Source: a virus
Strand: one strand, 5' to 3'
DNA length: 33,600 nt
Virus record (IMG/VR): IMGVR_UViG_3300022752_000229
Coordinates: 1-33,600 of that record
Shown: one piece after another, positions 1 to 8,527 of the stretch
Layout of the letters: every line of letters starts with the position of its first letter
Position numbering within the stretch: the first letter of the stretch is position 1
Made by a program: the position numbers and the translations under genes
Notes under the pieces: model-generated
Told to the model about the DNA's origin: nothing
Databases searched by the model: none
Seen by the model: only the letters and a program-made list of their open reading frames with translations

Positions 1-47
1 AGCCCGCGTAAGCGGCATCGAAATCGCCGGGGTTTTTTAACAATTTA

Positions 48-61
48 GCCGGGATAGTTGG
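48..61 (+). promoter_or_regulatory. Promoter-like element ahead of the terminase operon
   Basis: The segment GCCGGGATAGTTGG contains a -10-like GATAGT at 53-58 and closely matches the promoter-like element at 19700-19714 (GCCGGTATAGTTGCC). No good -35 is seen at the usual distance; a T-run lies at 33-38. It sits about 68 bases before the first gene, so it may drive the packaging and head operon. The rest of positions 1-125 shows no gene. The assignment rests on motif similarity only. Confidence 0.35.
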
Positions 62-125
62 CCACTTAGAGCGGCACGCAACGTGCAGTTTCGTGAGGTT
101 CCTAACAATCGACCCGAGGTGATTC

Positions 126-593
126 GTGGCAAAAGCTGGACGCAGGCCAAAGCCGACAGCACTTCGGATTCTTGAAGGCACCGTCAAAGGGCCGCCGAAG
201 CGGGAGCCATCGGCACCTGTCGGAGTGCCGCCGATGCCCGAGCGTCTCGCCGTTGACGAGATCGCCGTGGCGAAGTGGCACGAGCTCGCCGGCATCTTGT
301 CGCGGATGGGCGTGCTGACCACTGGCGACGGCGAGGCGCTGGCCACCCTGTGCGAAGTTCACTCGGCTGAGCAGTCGTGCCTACTGCAGCTGCGGGCCGG
401 CGGTGCGGTGATGCACACCGACCTGGGAGGCGTCAAGCCAAACCCGGCCGGGCCGCTCTACCGCTCGCTGGTTGCCATGAAGGCTAGCCTGTTGAGTGAG
501 TTCGGGCTGACGCCTTCCTCGAGGACGAAGCTTGCCACGCAAGTCGAAGTCAAAAAAGACGAGCTCGAAGAGTTCTTCGCCGCCCACGGCTAA
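126..593 (+). CDS. Terminase small subunit, P27-like
   Basis: The 155-residue product resembles the P27 family of phage terminase small subunits, which bind the packaging start on the phage genome and hand it to the large subunit. The N-terminus is basic (AKAGRRPKPTALR), as is usual in this family, followed by a Pro-rich stretch and a helical body containing a TLCEVHSAEQ segment. The GTG start at 126 is preceded by GAGGTG at 116-121. The next gene, the large terminase, begins 62 bases before this one ends, which suggests translational coupling. Family assignment is by overall pattern and by position directly before a clear large subunit. Confidence 0.85.
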   Translation: MAKAGRRPKPTALRILEGTVKGPPKREPSAPVGVPPMPERLAVDEIAVAKWHELAGILSRMGVLTTGDGEALATLCEVHSAEQSCLLQLRAGGAVMHTDLGGVKPNPAGPLYRSLVAMKASLLSEFGLTPSSRTKLATQVEVKKDELEEFFAAHG

Positions 594-2139
594 GCATCGG
601 CCTGGCTTGGACGAAGCTAAGGTCAGGCGGGTCTATGAGTTCTTTGAGAAGGTGCTGAAGCACTCAAAGGGCCAGACGGCCGGGCAGCCGTTCCTGCTGC
701 TGCCATGGCAGAAGTACGTCCTAGGAGAAATCTTCGGCCGGTGCAAGCCTGACGGCACGCGGCAGTACCGCCAGGCGTACATCGAGATCCCAAAGAAGAA
801 CGGCAAGAGCACCCTGCTGGCCGGCATCAGCCTATACGCACTGCTAGCAGACGGTGAAGCAGGCGGGGAGTGCTACGGAGCGGCTAGCGACCGTGAACAG
901 GCAGGCATCATATACAGGGAAGCTGCGTCGATGGTCCGCTCGTCGCCGGCTCTGTCGAAGGTGCTCAAGGTGCTCGACTCGCGGAAGACGATCATCCACA
1001 AGGCAAGCAACTCGTTCTATCGAGTGCTGTCGGCGGATGCGTTCAGGGCCGAGGGCCTGAACATTTCCTGCCTGCTGTTCGACGAGTTGCACGCTCAGCG
1101 TGGTGACCGCCGACTGTGGAGCGCACTTCGGTATGGCGGTGCGGCCCGGCGTCAGCCGCTGGTGCTGTCGCTCACGACGGCCGGCGAGGCCAACAAGTCG
1201 CATCTGTGGTACGAGCAGCACGACTATGCCGAGCGGTGCATTGCCGACCCGGCGTTTGATCCATCGTTCTTCGGCTGCATCTACGCCGCCGACAGGGAAG
1301 ACGATTGGAAGTCGCCAAAGGTGTGGCACAAGGCAAACCCGTCCCTTGGCGAGACGATCAGCGAGGAGTCGTTTGCTGCCGACTGCCGCGAGGCCGAGAA
1401 CTCTGCGACGAAGTTGAACTCGTTCCTGCGGTATCGGCTCAACATCCCGACCACGTCAGACGTGCGGTGGCTGCGGCCAGACCAGATCGCCGCGTGCATG
1501 GGGCCGCTGTCGGAGTCGCTTGAGGGCCGTGATGTCTGGTGCGGGCTCGATCTAGCCAGCAACTATGACACCACATGCTTTTCGGCCGTGGCCCCAAACG
1601 ATGCCGGCGGCTACGACGTGCATGTCATGGCGTGGATACCCGAGCACAATGCCGCCGAGCGGGAGCGGAATGACCGCGTGCAATACACGGCGTGGCACCG
1701 CGACGGGTGGCTGACATACACCGAGGGACGCAGCACGGACTACAAGCGAGTAAAAGCCGACATTCTGGAGTTCGCACAGAAGCACCGCGTCCGCAAGCTG
1801 GCCATCGACAGATGGAATGCGACGCAATTGGCCACCGAGCTCTCCGACGAAGGCTTGCCTGTGACGTTGTACGGGCAGGGTTTTGCGTCGATGACAGCGC
1901 CGACGCGCCGCCTGGAGGCTCTTGTGGTCGATGGAAAGGTGCGTTTTGGATTGAATCCGCTGGTAGGTTGGCAGTTAGGAAACGCGGCTGTGCAGACCGA
2001 TCCGGCCGGGAATCTGAAGGTGAGCAAGGCCAAGAGCACGGAACGTGTGGACGCGGTGGTAGCAACCATCATGGCCGTAGGCGTTCACATGGGCGAGAGC
2101 ATGAAGCCCGCCGATATGCCTGAGATTTCATTCTGGTGA
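532..2139 (+). CDS. terL: Terminase large subunit
   Basis: This 535-residue protein is the packaging motor: an ATPase that pumps DNA into the prohead and a nuclease that cuts it. The Walker A motif PKKNGKST lies at residues 87-94 and the Walker B segment LLFDE ends at D184-E185. The C-terminal nuclease domain shows GLDLAS with D340, LAID with D426, and RVDA with D507, the usual three acidic positions of the RNase H-like fold. The TTG start at 532 has GAGGA at 521-525 and overlaps the small subunit; the first 20 residues are Lys/Ser-rich and poorly conserved in type, so the true start could be somewhat later. The length is normal for HK97-type (Terminase_1) enzymes. Confidence 0.95.
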   Translation: MPRKSKSKKTSSKSSSPPTAKHRPGLDEAKVRRVYEFFEKVLKHSKGQTAGQPFLLLPWQKYVLGEIFGRCKPDGTRQYRQAYIEIPKKNGKSTLLAGISLYALLADGEAGGECYGAASDREQAGIIYREAASMVRSSPALSKVLKVLDSRKTIIHKASNSFYRVLSADAFRAEGLNISCLLFDELHAQRGDRRLWSALRYGGAARRQPLVLSLTTAGEANKSHLWYEQHDYAERCIADPAFDPSFFGCIYAADREDDWKSPKVWHKANPSLGETISEESFAADCREAENSATKLNSFLRYRLNIPTTSDVRWLRPDQIAACMGPLSESLEGRDVWCGLDLASNYDTTCFSAVAPNDAGGYDVHVMAWIPEHNAAERERNDRVQYTAWHRDGWLTYTEGRSTDYKRVKADILEFAQKHRVRKLAIDRWNATQLATELSDEGLPVTLYGQGFASMTAPTRRLEALVVDGKVRFGLNPLVGWQLGNAAVQTDPAGNLKVSKAKSTERVDAVVATIMAVGVHMGESMKPADMPEISFW

Positions 2140-2142
2140 CGC

Positions 2143-3396
2143 ATGGAAGCGACGGCAGCACTGCCCGAAATCAAGTTCCTCGATACCCGCATGTCCCGCT
2201 GGGACGATCTTGTGGCCATGGCCGGCGAGAGCGGCGTGAGGATCACGCCCGAGACGGCGATGAAGACGGCGGCGTACTTCGCGTGCGCACGAGTGGTAGC
2301 CGAAACTGTGGCGAGCCTTCCGCTCCACCTCTACCGACGGCTTGATGACAACAACAGCGAGCGGGCCAAGGATCTGCCGCTCTACAACGTGCTTGCACGC
2401 CGGCCCAACAAGTGGCAGACCCGCTATGAGTGGGTTGAGCAGATGTGCCTGCACCTGGGGTTCTACGGCAATTCGTACCAATTCAAGGTGGCAGGCGACC
2501 GTGGCAGCGTCAGCGAACTGCATCCGCTTCACCCTGGCGGCATGAATGTCGTGCAAGAAAAGGACATGTCGCTGTCCTACGTCTACAAGGACCCAAGCAC
2601 GGGCCGGCAGCAGGCGTACCGAGACGATCAGATCATGCACGTGCGGTGGCTGTCGTTTGACGGCGTGCATGGCGAGGTGCCTGTCGAACTCGGCAAGGAC
2701 GCTATCGGCCTGGCTCGCGCCCTGGAGCAGTACGCCGCGACGTTCTATCGGAATAACGCCCAGCCCGGCATCATCCTGCACACCGACCAGGCGTTGCCCC
2801 GCGAAGTCCGCGAGCAGCTGCGGGACCAATGGGAAAGCGCCCATCGTGGCCCGGCAAAGGCTGGCCGTACGGCGATCCTCAGCAACGGGCTCAAGGCCGA
2901 CAGCGTCTCGGCGACGAACCAAGAGAGCCAACTGGCAGAGCTCTGGATGCAGTCGCTGCTGGCCATTTGCCGCGTGTGGCGGATGCCGCCGCACATGATT
3001 CAGGAGTTGGGCCGGGCGACCTGGGGCAACCTGCAGAGCGAGATGGTGAGCTTTGAGAAGTTCACCATCGCCCCGTGGCTGCGGCGTATCGAAGGCGCGA
3101 TTGAGCGTGACGTACTGCCCGAGGACGGCGACCTGTACGCCGAGTTCCTGGTGGAAGGGCTGCTGCGTGGCGACATCACGACCCGCTACCAGGCGTACGA
3201 GGTTGCCATCCGCAACAAGTGGCTCACGCCGGAAGAGGTGCGGATGAAGGAAAACCTTGGCCCGATGCCCGATGGCGTCAATTCTCCAGTCGAGGTTGAG
3301 AACACGACCGGCGACGCCGCAGAAGACGTGCCGGACGTGGCAAACGGAACGAGCGAAGACGCACCAATGAGCAGCACGGAGACAAGCAATGGCTGA
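2143..3396 (+). CDS. Portal protein, HK97 family
   Basis: The 417-residue product is the dodecameric portal ring at the head vertex through which DNA enters and leaves. Recognisable family features are the N-terminal AAYFACARVVAETVASLPLH region (about 43-62), the YRNNAQPG segment near residues 202-209, and WGNLQSE near residue 290. The gene starts 3 bases after the terminase stop and overlaps the following protease by 8 bases, the standard HK97-type order terminase, portal, protease, capsid. The last 40 residues are acidic and probably disordered. Confidence 0.93.
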   Translation: MEATAALPEIKFLDTRMSRWDDLVAMAGESGVRITPETAMKTAAYFACARVVAETVASLPLHLYRRLDDNNSERAKDLPLYNVLARRPNKWQTRYEWVEQMCLHLGFYGNSYQFKVAGDRGSVSELHPLHPGGMNVVQEKDMSLSYVYKDPSTGRQQAYRDDQIMHVRWLSFDGVHGEVPVELGKDAIGLARALEQYAATFYRNNAQPGIILHTDQALPREVREQLRDQWESAHRGPAKAGRTAILSNGLKADSVSATNQESQLAELWMQSLLAICRVWRMPPHMIQELGRATWGNLQSEMVSFEKFTIAPWLRRIEGAIERDVLPEDGDLYAEFLVEGLLRGDITTRYQAYEVAIRNKWLTPEEVRMKENLGPMPDGVNSPVEVENTTGDAAEDVPDVANGTSEDAPMSSTETSNG

Positions 3397-4093
3397 CGCA
3401 CACGAAGATGGCGTTGCTATCGCAGAACGGATTGAGCGACGCGATTGGGAGTTCGCTGAAGACGGCGGTGCCGTGGTCGAGACTCGTGCAGATGGGCGGC
3501 CCGTGCTGACAGGCTATGCCGTTCGCTACAACACGCTCAGCGTGGATCTCGGGGGATTCCGCGAGACCATCCTGCCAGGTGCCTTTGACAAGGTGTTGAG
3601 CCGCCAGCGTGGAAAGCAGGACGTGGTGGCGTTGTTCAACCACGACCCGAATCAACTGCTGGGCCGCACTTCGAGCGGGACGCTTGAGCTGTCCAGTGAT
3701 GACAAGGGGCTGCGGTACTCTGTTGTGCTGCCCAATACGGAGCTGGGCCGCACAATCGGCGAGCTCGTGGCCCGTTCTGATTTGCGCGGCTCATCCTTCG
3801 CTTTCACGGTTGACAGCAAGGGCGAGCAATGGGCACCAGGCGAAGACGGCAAGCCGCGACGCTCGATCCGCGAGGTGTCTGGCCTTTTCGATGTTTCCGT
3901 AGTGACGCACCCTGCGTACCCATCTTCGACCACGAGCGTTGCCCGTCGAAGCTTGGAGGCGTGGCTAGCATCTCAGGGGCCGGCGCAGGTTCCGGTGCTT
4001 GATGCGAAGCCAGATATGCGGCCGGCAGCGGCTGCTGGCCTGCGGCTTCGGGCCGCACGTCTCAGGAGCTTTCTGCGTGGCAAAACCGGGTGA
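3389..4093 (+). CDS. Prohead maturation protease, HK97 family
   Basis: This 234-residue serine protease (family S78 type) is expected to cut the delta domain from the capsid protein during head maturation. The family signature LTGYAVRYN lies near residues 41-49. The catalytic His is probably H85 in FNHD and the catalytic Ser is S135 in RGSSFAF; the downstream VSGLFDVSVVTHPAYPSS block is also typical. The C-terminal 45 residues are Ala/Arg-rich and probably linker. The ATG at 3389 overlaps the portal gene, and a small zinc-ribbon gene begins inside its last codons. Confidence 0.93.
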   Translation: MADAHEDGVAIAERIERRDWEFAEDGGAVVETRADGRPVLTGYAVRYNTLSVDLGGFRETILPGAFDKVLSRQRGKQDVVALFNHDPNQLLGRTSSGTLELSSDDKGLRYSVVLPNTELGRTIGELVARSDLRGSSFAFTVDSKGEQWAPGEDGKPRRSIREVSGLFDVSVVTHPAYPSSTTSVARRSLEAWLASQGPAQVPVLDAKPDMRPAAAAGLRLRAARLRSFLRGKTG

Positions 4094-4271
4094 CATCTGC
4101 CCGCAGTGTGGCAAGGGCCGCGTGCGTACCCGCTCCAGCGTGCAGGCCGGCGAGCACTCGCAGGTGCGGTACATCGAGTGCCAATGCTGCACGTTTCGGT
4201 CCAAGCAAGTCGTGCCAGCGGAGTACGTCTGCCGTCGTGCTTTTGTAGATACAAACTCCCGGCGAGGTTAG
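4077..4271 (+). CDS. Small zinc-ribbon protein
   Basis: A 64-residue product with CPQC at residues 8-11 and CQCC at 35-38, a spacing consistent with a single zinc ribbon. I chose the GTG at 4077 because AGGAG lies at 4064-4068, eight bases upstream; a longer reading frame from 3999 has no comparable signal and would lie inside the protease gene. It overlaps the protease by 17 bases and sits just ahead of the capsid gene. Its role is unknown; small zinc-finger proteins encoded in head operons may act in transcription or assembly, but nothing here decides that. Confidence 0.65.
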   Translation: MAKPGDICPQCGKGRVRTRSSVQAGEHSQVRYIECQCCTFRSKQVVPAEYVCRRAFVDTNSRRG

Positions 4272-4289
4272 TCGGCATTCGTGCCGTAG

Positions 4290-4322
4290 TGTGAACGAAG
4301 ACACGGACAGTCACCGTTCACA
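4290..4322. repeat. Inverted repeat upstream of the capsid gene
   Basis: TGTGAACG at 4290-4297 is matched by CGTTCACA at 4315-4322, a perfect 8-bp inverted repeat with a 17-base loop. It fills most of the only clear gap in the head operon (4272-4339), directly before the major capsid gene. It could be an operator, an RNA hairpin that raises capsid expression, or part of a promoter. The GTGAAC/GTTCAC half-site also occurs in the 14-bp palindrome at 18441-18454. Confidence 0.45.
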
Positions 4323-4339
4323 ACTACGGAGCGCCAAGG

Positions 4340-5644
4340 ATGGCCACCGCACTCACAAAGCTTCAGGACCGGGCCGCCGCTGTGGCCGCCATGCTCGATG
4401 ACCTGTCGAAGGTCGAGGACCGCTCCGCGGAGCAGGTCGCCGAGATGGAGAAGCTGGCCGGCGAGGCTGGGCAGCTCGAGAAGGATCTGGCCCGCGAGCA
4501 CGCTATTGCCGAGCGGATCACCGCTCTGCGTGGAAAGGTGGCTGCGACTGCCAAGCCCGTCGAGGTTGCGGCCGTTCCTGCGGCCCCGGCCCCGGCTGCC
4601 GAGCGTTCGCTGAGCGGCAAGGCCCGCCACTTCCGTTCGTCCAGCGACGCTGAGGCGTGCGGCCGATGGATTCGTGGCTACGTCCTCGGCCGTGCCGAGG
4701 ATCGTTCGTGGTACGAGAAGAACGTCGAGGCACGCGCTCTGTCGCCCAACGACAACGCCAAGGGCGGCGTGCTCATCCCCGACACCTTCGCCTCGACGGT
4801 AATCCGGCTGGTGGAGTCCTTTGGTGCGTTCCCGGCGCAGGCCAACAACCTGCAGATGACGAGCGACACGCTCTACATCCCGCGTCGGGTGAGCGGCAAC
4901 ACGGCCTACCACACCGCCGCCAACGCCGAGACCACGGTGACCGACATGGCCACCGACAACGTGATGCTGTCCAGTAAGGAGGTTCGCGTCGGCACCCGCG
5001 TCCCCAACCAGCTGATCGACGACTCGGCGATTGATCTGGCCGGGCTTGTGGCTGAAGAGTTCGCTCTGGCCATCGCGCAGCGGATCGACGAGGACGGCTT
5101 TATCGGCACGGGTGCCTCGGCTTACGGCGGCATCCGCGGAATCCAGTGGAAGTTTGAGAACGAGACACTGACGGCTGGCGTCAATGACTCGTCGCAGACG
5201 GCGGTCACTGCCCTGACGGTCGATGACTTCCTGGCGACCATCGCGAAGGCTCCCACCTACGCCACGCAGAGCCCGACGTGCGGATGGTACTGCACCCCGC
5301 AGATGCACGCTCTGGCCATGCAGTCGCTGGCCCTCGGCGGCAACGGTGCCCTGGCTAACGAGATCGTGGACGGCGTCCGTCGCCAGACGTTCCTCGGCTG
5401 GCCTGTGTTCCTCAACAACGTCATGCGGAAGAGTGCTGCGGCTGGCCAGTGCGTTGCCATCTTCGGTGACATGAAGCGGTCCAGCCACTTCGCTCTGCGG
5501 CGTCAGGTTGCGGTGCGTGCGAGCACCGACCGCTACATCGAGTTCGATCAGACCTACTTCCAGGCCACCGTGTCCTATGACGCTGTGACCTCGGACGTGG
5601 GCGACGCTTCCACCGCCGGGCCGGTCGTGGCTCTCATCCTCTGA
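4340..5644 (+). CDS. Major capsid protein, HK97 fold
   Basis: The 434-residue product is the icosahedral shell subunit. Residues 1-65 are strongly helical and charged, as expected for the coiled-coil delta or scaffolding domain, followed by an Ala/Pro/Val-rich linker (about 72-92) where the neighbouring protease probably cuts or trims. The mature domain begins before GGVLIPDTF, near residues 141-150, and contains the usual IDEDGFIGTG and YTNVMRK-like capsid segments (here FLNNVMRKS). A GGAG at 4328-4331 precedes the ATG at the normal distance. The presence of portal and S78-type protease immediately upstream makes the call secure. Confidence 0.95.
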   Translation: MATALTKLQDRAAAVAAMLDDLSKVEDRSAEQVAEMEKLAGEAGQLEKDLAREHAIAERITALRGKVAATAKPVEVAAVPAAPAPAAERSLSGKARHFRSSSDAEACGRWIRGYVLGRAEDRSWYEKNVEARALSPNDNAKGGVLIPDTFASTVIRLVESFGAFPAQANNLQMTSDTLYIPRRVSGNTAYHTAANAETTVTDMATDNVMLSSKEVRVGTRVPNQLIDDSAIDLAGLVAEEFALAIAQRIDEDGFIGTGASAYGGIRGIQWKFENETLTAGVNDSSQTAVTALTVDDFLATIAKAPTYATQSPTCGWYCTPQMHALAMQSLALGGNGALANEIVDGVRRQTFLGWPVFLNNVMRKSAAAGQCVAIFGDMKRSSHFALRRQVAVRASTDRYIEFDQTYFQATVSYDAVTSDVGDASTAGPVVALIL

Positions 5645-5666
5645 CATCAAGAACAAGGAATCAATC

Positions 5667-6119
5667 GTGAACCACTCGCAGAATCAGAAGAGCGTCGTTT
5701 CTCTGTCGGCCGCGGCTGGCGTGGCGTCGGGTGCATCGCACTCGGCCGCCATCGACTGCCTGGGCTACGACTCGGTCAGCATCGACGTGGCGTATCGCTC
5801 GATCGCTCACACCTCGGCACCGGCTGTGGTGACGCTGAAGCACAGCGACACGGATGGCAGCTACGCGACCATCTCGGGTTTCGTTAGCGGCACCGACTAC
5901 ACGCTGGCTGGCGTGAGCAACACGGCCGTGGCGAACATCACCCGGTTCGACGTTAGCACGAAGACCTTGCGTCGGTATCTGCAGGTCGAGGTGACGCCGT
6001 CCGCGTCGGCCGCCGGTGCGACCAACAATGCCGTCGTGATTTTGGCTCGGCTCGGCCGCGCCGAGATCGGTGCCGACACGGCCAGCGATGCTGGCGTCAA
6101 CGTGTGGGCGAAGGGCTGA
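5667..6119 (+). CDS. Small beta-rich head protein, possible capsid decoration
   Basis: A 150-residue product with a GTG start, 22 bases after the capsid gene. The sequence is rich in Ser, Thr, Ala and Val, with alternating beta-like segments such as VVTLKHSDTDGSYATI, and has no catalytic motif that I can see. Proteins of this size and composition directly after the major capsid gene are often head decoration or stabilisation proteins. That is inference from position; no specific family is recognised. Confidence 0.6.
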   Translation: MNHSQNQKSVVSLSAAAGVASGASHSAAIDCLGYDSVSIDVAYRSIAHTSAPAVVTLKHSDTDGSYATISGFVSGTDYTLAGVSNTAVANITRFDVSTKTLRRYLQVEVTPSASAAGATNNAVVILARLGRAEIGADTASDAGVNVWAKG

Positions 6120-6152
6120 TTGACTGACGTTCTCCAACCATAGGAGGATGCC

Positions 6153-6920
6153 GTGGGCGCGGCGTCGTCTGTGGCGGGCGTGAAGCCCGCCGTGCTCAAC
6201 ACGGGCAGCGGCCCAGTGCGTCTGCACTGTGCCATGTCTGTCCCAAGGCTGGGCTGGCAGGACCACATGTTCTGCTGGCCAAGGGGCCTGATCCCGTACG
6301 GCATCTCCCCGGTTCGCCTGGAGGGTGCATTCTGGGGGCAATGCCTGGAGCGAGTTCTGACCGACATGGTCGAGTCGGATGACGATCCGAAGGCGCCGCC
6401 TCTGTGGATCTTGACGCTGGACTATGACAGCATCTTTGAGCAGGACGCCGTGCCGCGGCTGCTGACGTATGCCGTGGCGAGTGGATATGACTTCGTCGCG
6501 GCGGTGCAGATGAAGCGGCGAAATGACGAGCCGCTGTTCACGATGTGCGGCGAGAAAGGCGAGCGGCTGGCGGAGGTTGGCCGGGATCACTTCGTCTACC
6601 ACAACGTCATCACGGCAAACACCGCGCACTTCGGATTTACGCTGCTGCGTGCCGATGCGTTGAAGAAGATGCCGCACCCGTGGTTCATCGGCAAGCCCGG
6701 CCCAAGTGGCCGCTGGGACGAATCGCGTATCGACGATGACATTGCGATGTGGCAATCGGCCCAAAAGGCAGGGCTGAAGATTGGCGTGTGTCCTCGGGTG
6801 TGCCTTGGCCATGCCGAGGTGTGGATCAAGTGGCCCAACGAAAACATGCAGGCTCTGCTGCAGCATCCCGGCGACTTCTGGGACCGCGGCGGCCGGCCAC
6901 CGGAGAACGTGTGGAAATGA
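6153..6920 (+). CDS. Glycosyltransferase-like protein, GT-A type
   Basis: This 255-residue product has features of GT-A glycosyltransferases, which transfer a sugar from a nucleotide donor. A DxD metal-binding motif lies at D90-Y-D92 in LTLDYDSIF, followed by a long middle region and a C-terminal acidic segment RIDDDIAMWQSAQKAG that resembles the usual acceptor or base region, then GVCPRVCLGHAEVWIKW. The GTG at 6153 has a strong AGGAGG at 6142-6147; an ATG at 6148 is out of frame. It is placed between head genes and the connector gene, an unusual place for such an enzyme. It may modify virion proteins or host surface sugars. Confidence 0.7.
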   Translation: MGAASSVAGVKPAVLNTGSGPVRLHCAMSVPRLGWQDHMFCWPRGLIPYGISPVRLEGAFWGQCLERVLTDMVESDDDPKAPPLWILTLDYDSIFEQDAVPRLLTYAVASGYDFVAAVQMKRRNDEPLFTMCGEKGERLAEVGRDHFVYHNVITANTAHFGFTLLRADALKKMPHPWFIGKPGPSGRWDESRIDDDIAMWQSAQKAGLKIGVCPRVCLGHAEVWIKWPNENMQALLQHPGDFWDRGGRPPENVWK

Positions 6921-7147
6921 CACAGACTGTCGAACTGATCCCCGTCCGTATGCTGCGTTCCTACATGTCGTACCGGCCGGGGCAGATCGTGCGCGTGACC
7001 GGCGGGCTGGCTCGGACGCTGGAGCTGCAGCGTTACGCCGTGCGGCACCAGGACGAGCCGCAGCTGCGGTTCGCAACTGCACCGGAGCCCGAGGCCGAGC
7101 GTGCGGAGTCGCCTGTAGCTAGGCAGCGGAGGCGGAAGCATGCGTAA
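6917..7147 (+). CDS. Small basic head-operon protein, unknown
   Basis: A 76-residue product beginning at ATG 6917, which overlaps the preceding stop as ATGA. The N-terminal half (VELIPVRMLRSYMSYRPGQIVRVTGG) looks like a small SH3-like beta fold, and the last 20 residues are charged and basic (RQRRRKHA). It ends 8 bases inside the connector gene. No family is recognised. A longer frame upstream (from 6749) is inside the glycosyltransferase gene and is not supported. Confidence 0.6.
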   Translation: MTQTVELIPVRMLRSYMSYRPGQIVRVTGGLARTLELQRYAVRHQDEPQLRFATAPEPEAERAESPVARQRRRKHA

Positions 7148-7799
7148 CTGGGAATTGCCTGCCACAGGCAGCCGCTACCGCAGTCTGGCTGTTTCGACGG
7201 CAAGCGGAACGAACGAGCGCCCGGTGAGCGTCTCCGAAGCGAAGGAGCACCTTCGCATCGTGGATTTCACGGACGATGACACCTACATCGGCGGGCTGGT
7301 CGATTCCGCGACAACGTGGTGCGAGGACTACTGCGACCGCACGTTCGCGGACAAGCAATACACCGTGGCGTTCGATGATTTTCCGAGCCTCCGCATCGAG
7401 CTCCCGCGCCCGCCGGTGCGGTTGAACGCGACGGCCACGAGCGCCACGGTGACTATCTCGTATGTGGATTCCTCCGGCACCACACAGACCCTCACGTGGT
7501 CGCAGTCTGGGACGCAGCAGTTCCGCGTAGACCGCGACCACGTTCCTGCGTTGGCCTATCCGCTGTACCTCCAGGACTGGCCCAACGTGCGGCTGGATGA
7601 CAAGGCCGTGCAGATCACCTACCTCGCCGGCTACGGCGGGGCCGCCAACGTGCCGAAGCCGGCCGTGCACGCCATCAAGATGCTTGTGGGGCACTGGTAT
7701 GCCAACCGCGAGTCTGTGCTTGTGGGCAGCATTTCCAAGGAGCTTGAGTTCGCCGTGTCGGCTCTGCTCTCGCCACTACGCTGGAAGCAGTACGCATGA
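7140..7799 (+). CDS. Head-tail connector, gp6-like
   Basis: The 219-residue product fits the gp6/phiE125 gp8-like connector family that forms the ring below the portal. The N-terminal signature is VSVSEAKEHLRI (about 29-40) followed by DDDTYIGGLVDSATTWCEDYCDRTF, a hallmark helix pair with the conserved Arg-Thr after the Cys residues. The C-terminal part YLAGYGGAANVPKPAVHAIKMLVGHWYANRE is also typical, where an invariant helix follows a Pro. The start overlaps the preceding gene by 8 bases. Confidence 0.88.
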   Translation: MRNWELPATGSRYRSLAVSTASGTNERPVSVSEAKEHLRIVDFTDDDTYIGGLVDSATTWCEDYCDRTFADKQYTVAFDDFPSLRIELPRPPVRLNATATSATVTISYVDSSGTTQTLTWSQSGTQQFRVDRDHVPALAYPLYLQDWPNVRLDDKAVQITYLAGYGGAANVPKPAVHAIKMLVGHWYANRESVLVGSISKELEFAVSALLSPLRWKQYA

Positions 7800-8203
7800 G
7801 CCTTGAAGGTCGCATTGCCATCGACGTGGCGTTTTCGGACTCGGCCGCCGGCACCGGCGTGCAGTCGCTCAAGCGGCTGGCACTGACCAGCACCGACGCC
7901 TACAGCAGCGGCAAAGTGGCCGTGCTCTCTGGTACGTGCGGTACGGCAGCGGTGGCAATCGCCGTGGCTCCCAGTGCCTACAAGGACTCCAGCGGATCGG
8001 CCGTATCGTTTGCCAGCGTGAGCCGGTTCGCGTTCGCGGCTTCGTCGGCTGCCGTGTGCAGCGAGGCGACCGGGGCCAGCGTGGCCATTTCCGGTGGCAG
8101 CCGCGTGGCGATCTGCGACTCTCGATCTGGCGGTACGGCTGGGTTCAATGTCTCTGCCTACTCGGGCACGGCTTCGTACACGCTCGTCATCTACGGAGCG
8201 TAG
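7796..8203 (+). CDS. Small Ala/Ser-rich virion protein, unknown
   Basis: A 135-residue product starting with ATGA overlap on the connector gene. It is made of short beta-like strands rich in Ala, Ser, Gly and Val and ends in SYTLVIYGA. It contains three Cys residues and no catalytic motif. Its place between connector and head-closure genes suggests a structural role, for example decoration or an Ig-like domain. The general make-up resembles the product at 13000-13380, but the similarity is weak and may reflect composition only. Confidence 0.55.
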   Translation: MSLEGRIAIDVAFSDSAAGTGVQSLKRLALTSTDAYSSGKVAVLSGTCGTAAVAIAVAPSAYKDSSGSAVSFASVSRFAFAASSAAVCSEATGASVAISGGSRVAICDSRSGGTAGFNVSAYSGTASYTLVIYGA

Positions 8204-8206
8204 GCC

Positions 8207-8527
8207 ATGCTCCGCTCTGGACTCATGGACAAGCTGGCCGAGGTGCAGACTCCTACGGAGAGCACCAACAGCATCGGCGAGCCGGAACTGACGTGGTCCG
8301 CATTCGCCCAGCGGTGGATCGCACTGCTGCCGCTGTCTGGCAATGAAGCCGTCAGTGCCATGGCCAACGAAGGCGTGGTCACGCATCGCATCCGCATGCG
8401 GTACACCAGCGGGCTCAAGCCGAAGATGCGGGTGGTGGCCGAGGGCCGCACGTTTGAAATCATGTCGGCCGTCGAGCGTGGACGCCGCGAGGAACACGAG
8501 CTCCTAGTGTCGGAGGTCGTGGACTGA
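8207..8527 (+). CDS. Head closure / head-tail joining protein
   Basis: The 106-residue product matches the SPP1 gp16-like head-tail adaptor family (Phage_H_T_join). Visible features are the N-terminal LRSGLMDKLAEVQ, the E-P-x-x-x-W segment (GEPELTWSAFAQRWIALLPLSG), the VVTHRIRMRYTSGLKPKMRVVAEGRTFEI core and the closing strand ending ELLVSEV. These small beta-barrel proteins plug the connector after packaging. The gene ends by overlapping the next start by one base. Confidence 0.85.
   Translation: MLRSGLMDKLAEVQTPTESTNSIGEPELTWSAFAQRWIALLPLSGNEAVSAMANEGVVTHRIRMRYTSGLKPKMRVVAEGRTFEIMSAVERGRREEHELLVSEVVD

Noticed and set aside
1-38. Possible intrinsic terminator before the terminase operon
   Set aside because: Only a 4-bp stem (CGGC/GCCG) precedes the T-run at 33-38. 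This is too weak to call without the upstream sequence.
4268-7082. Long minus-strand open frames opposite the capsid and neighbouring genes (462 and 473 residues)
   Set aside because: They mirror well-supported + strand genes in GC-rich DNA, have no recognisable domains and lack ribosome-binding sites; they are antisense shadows.
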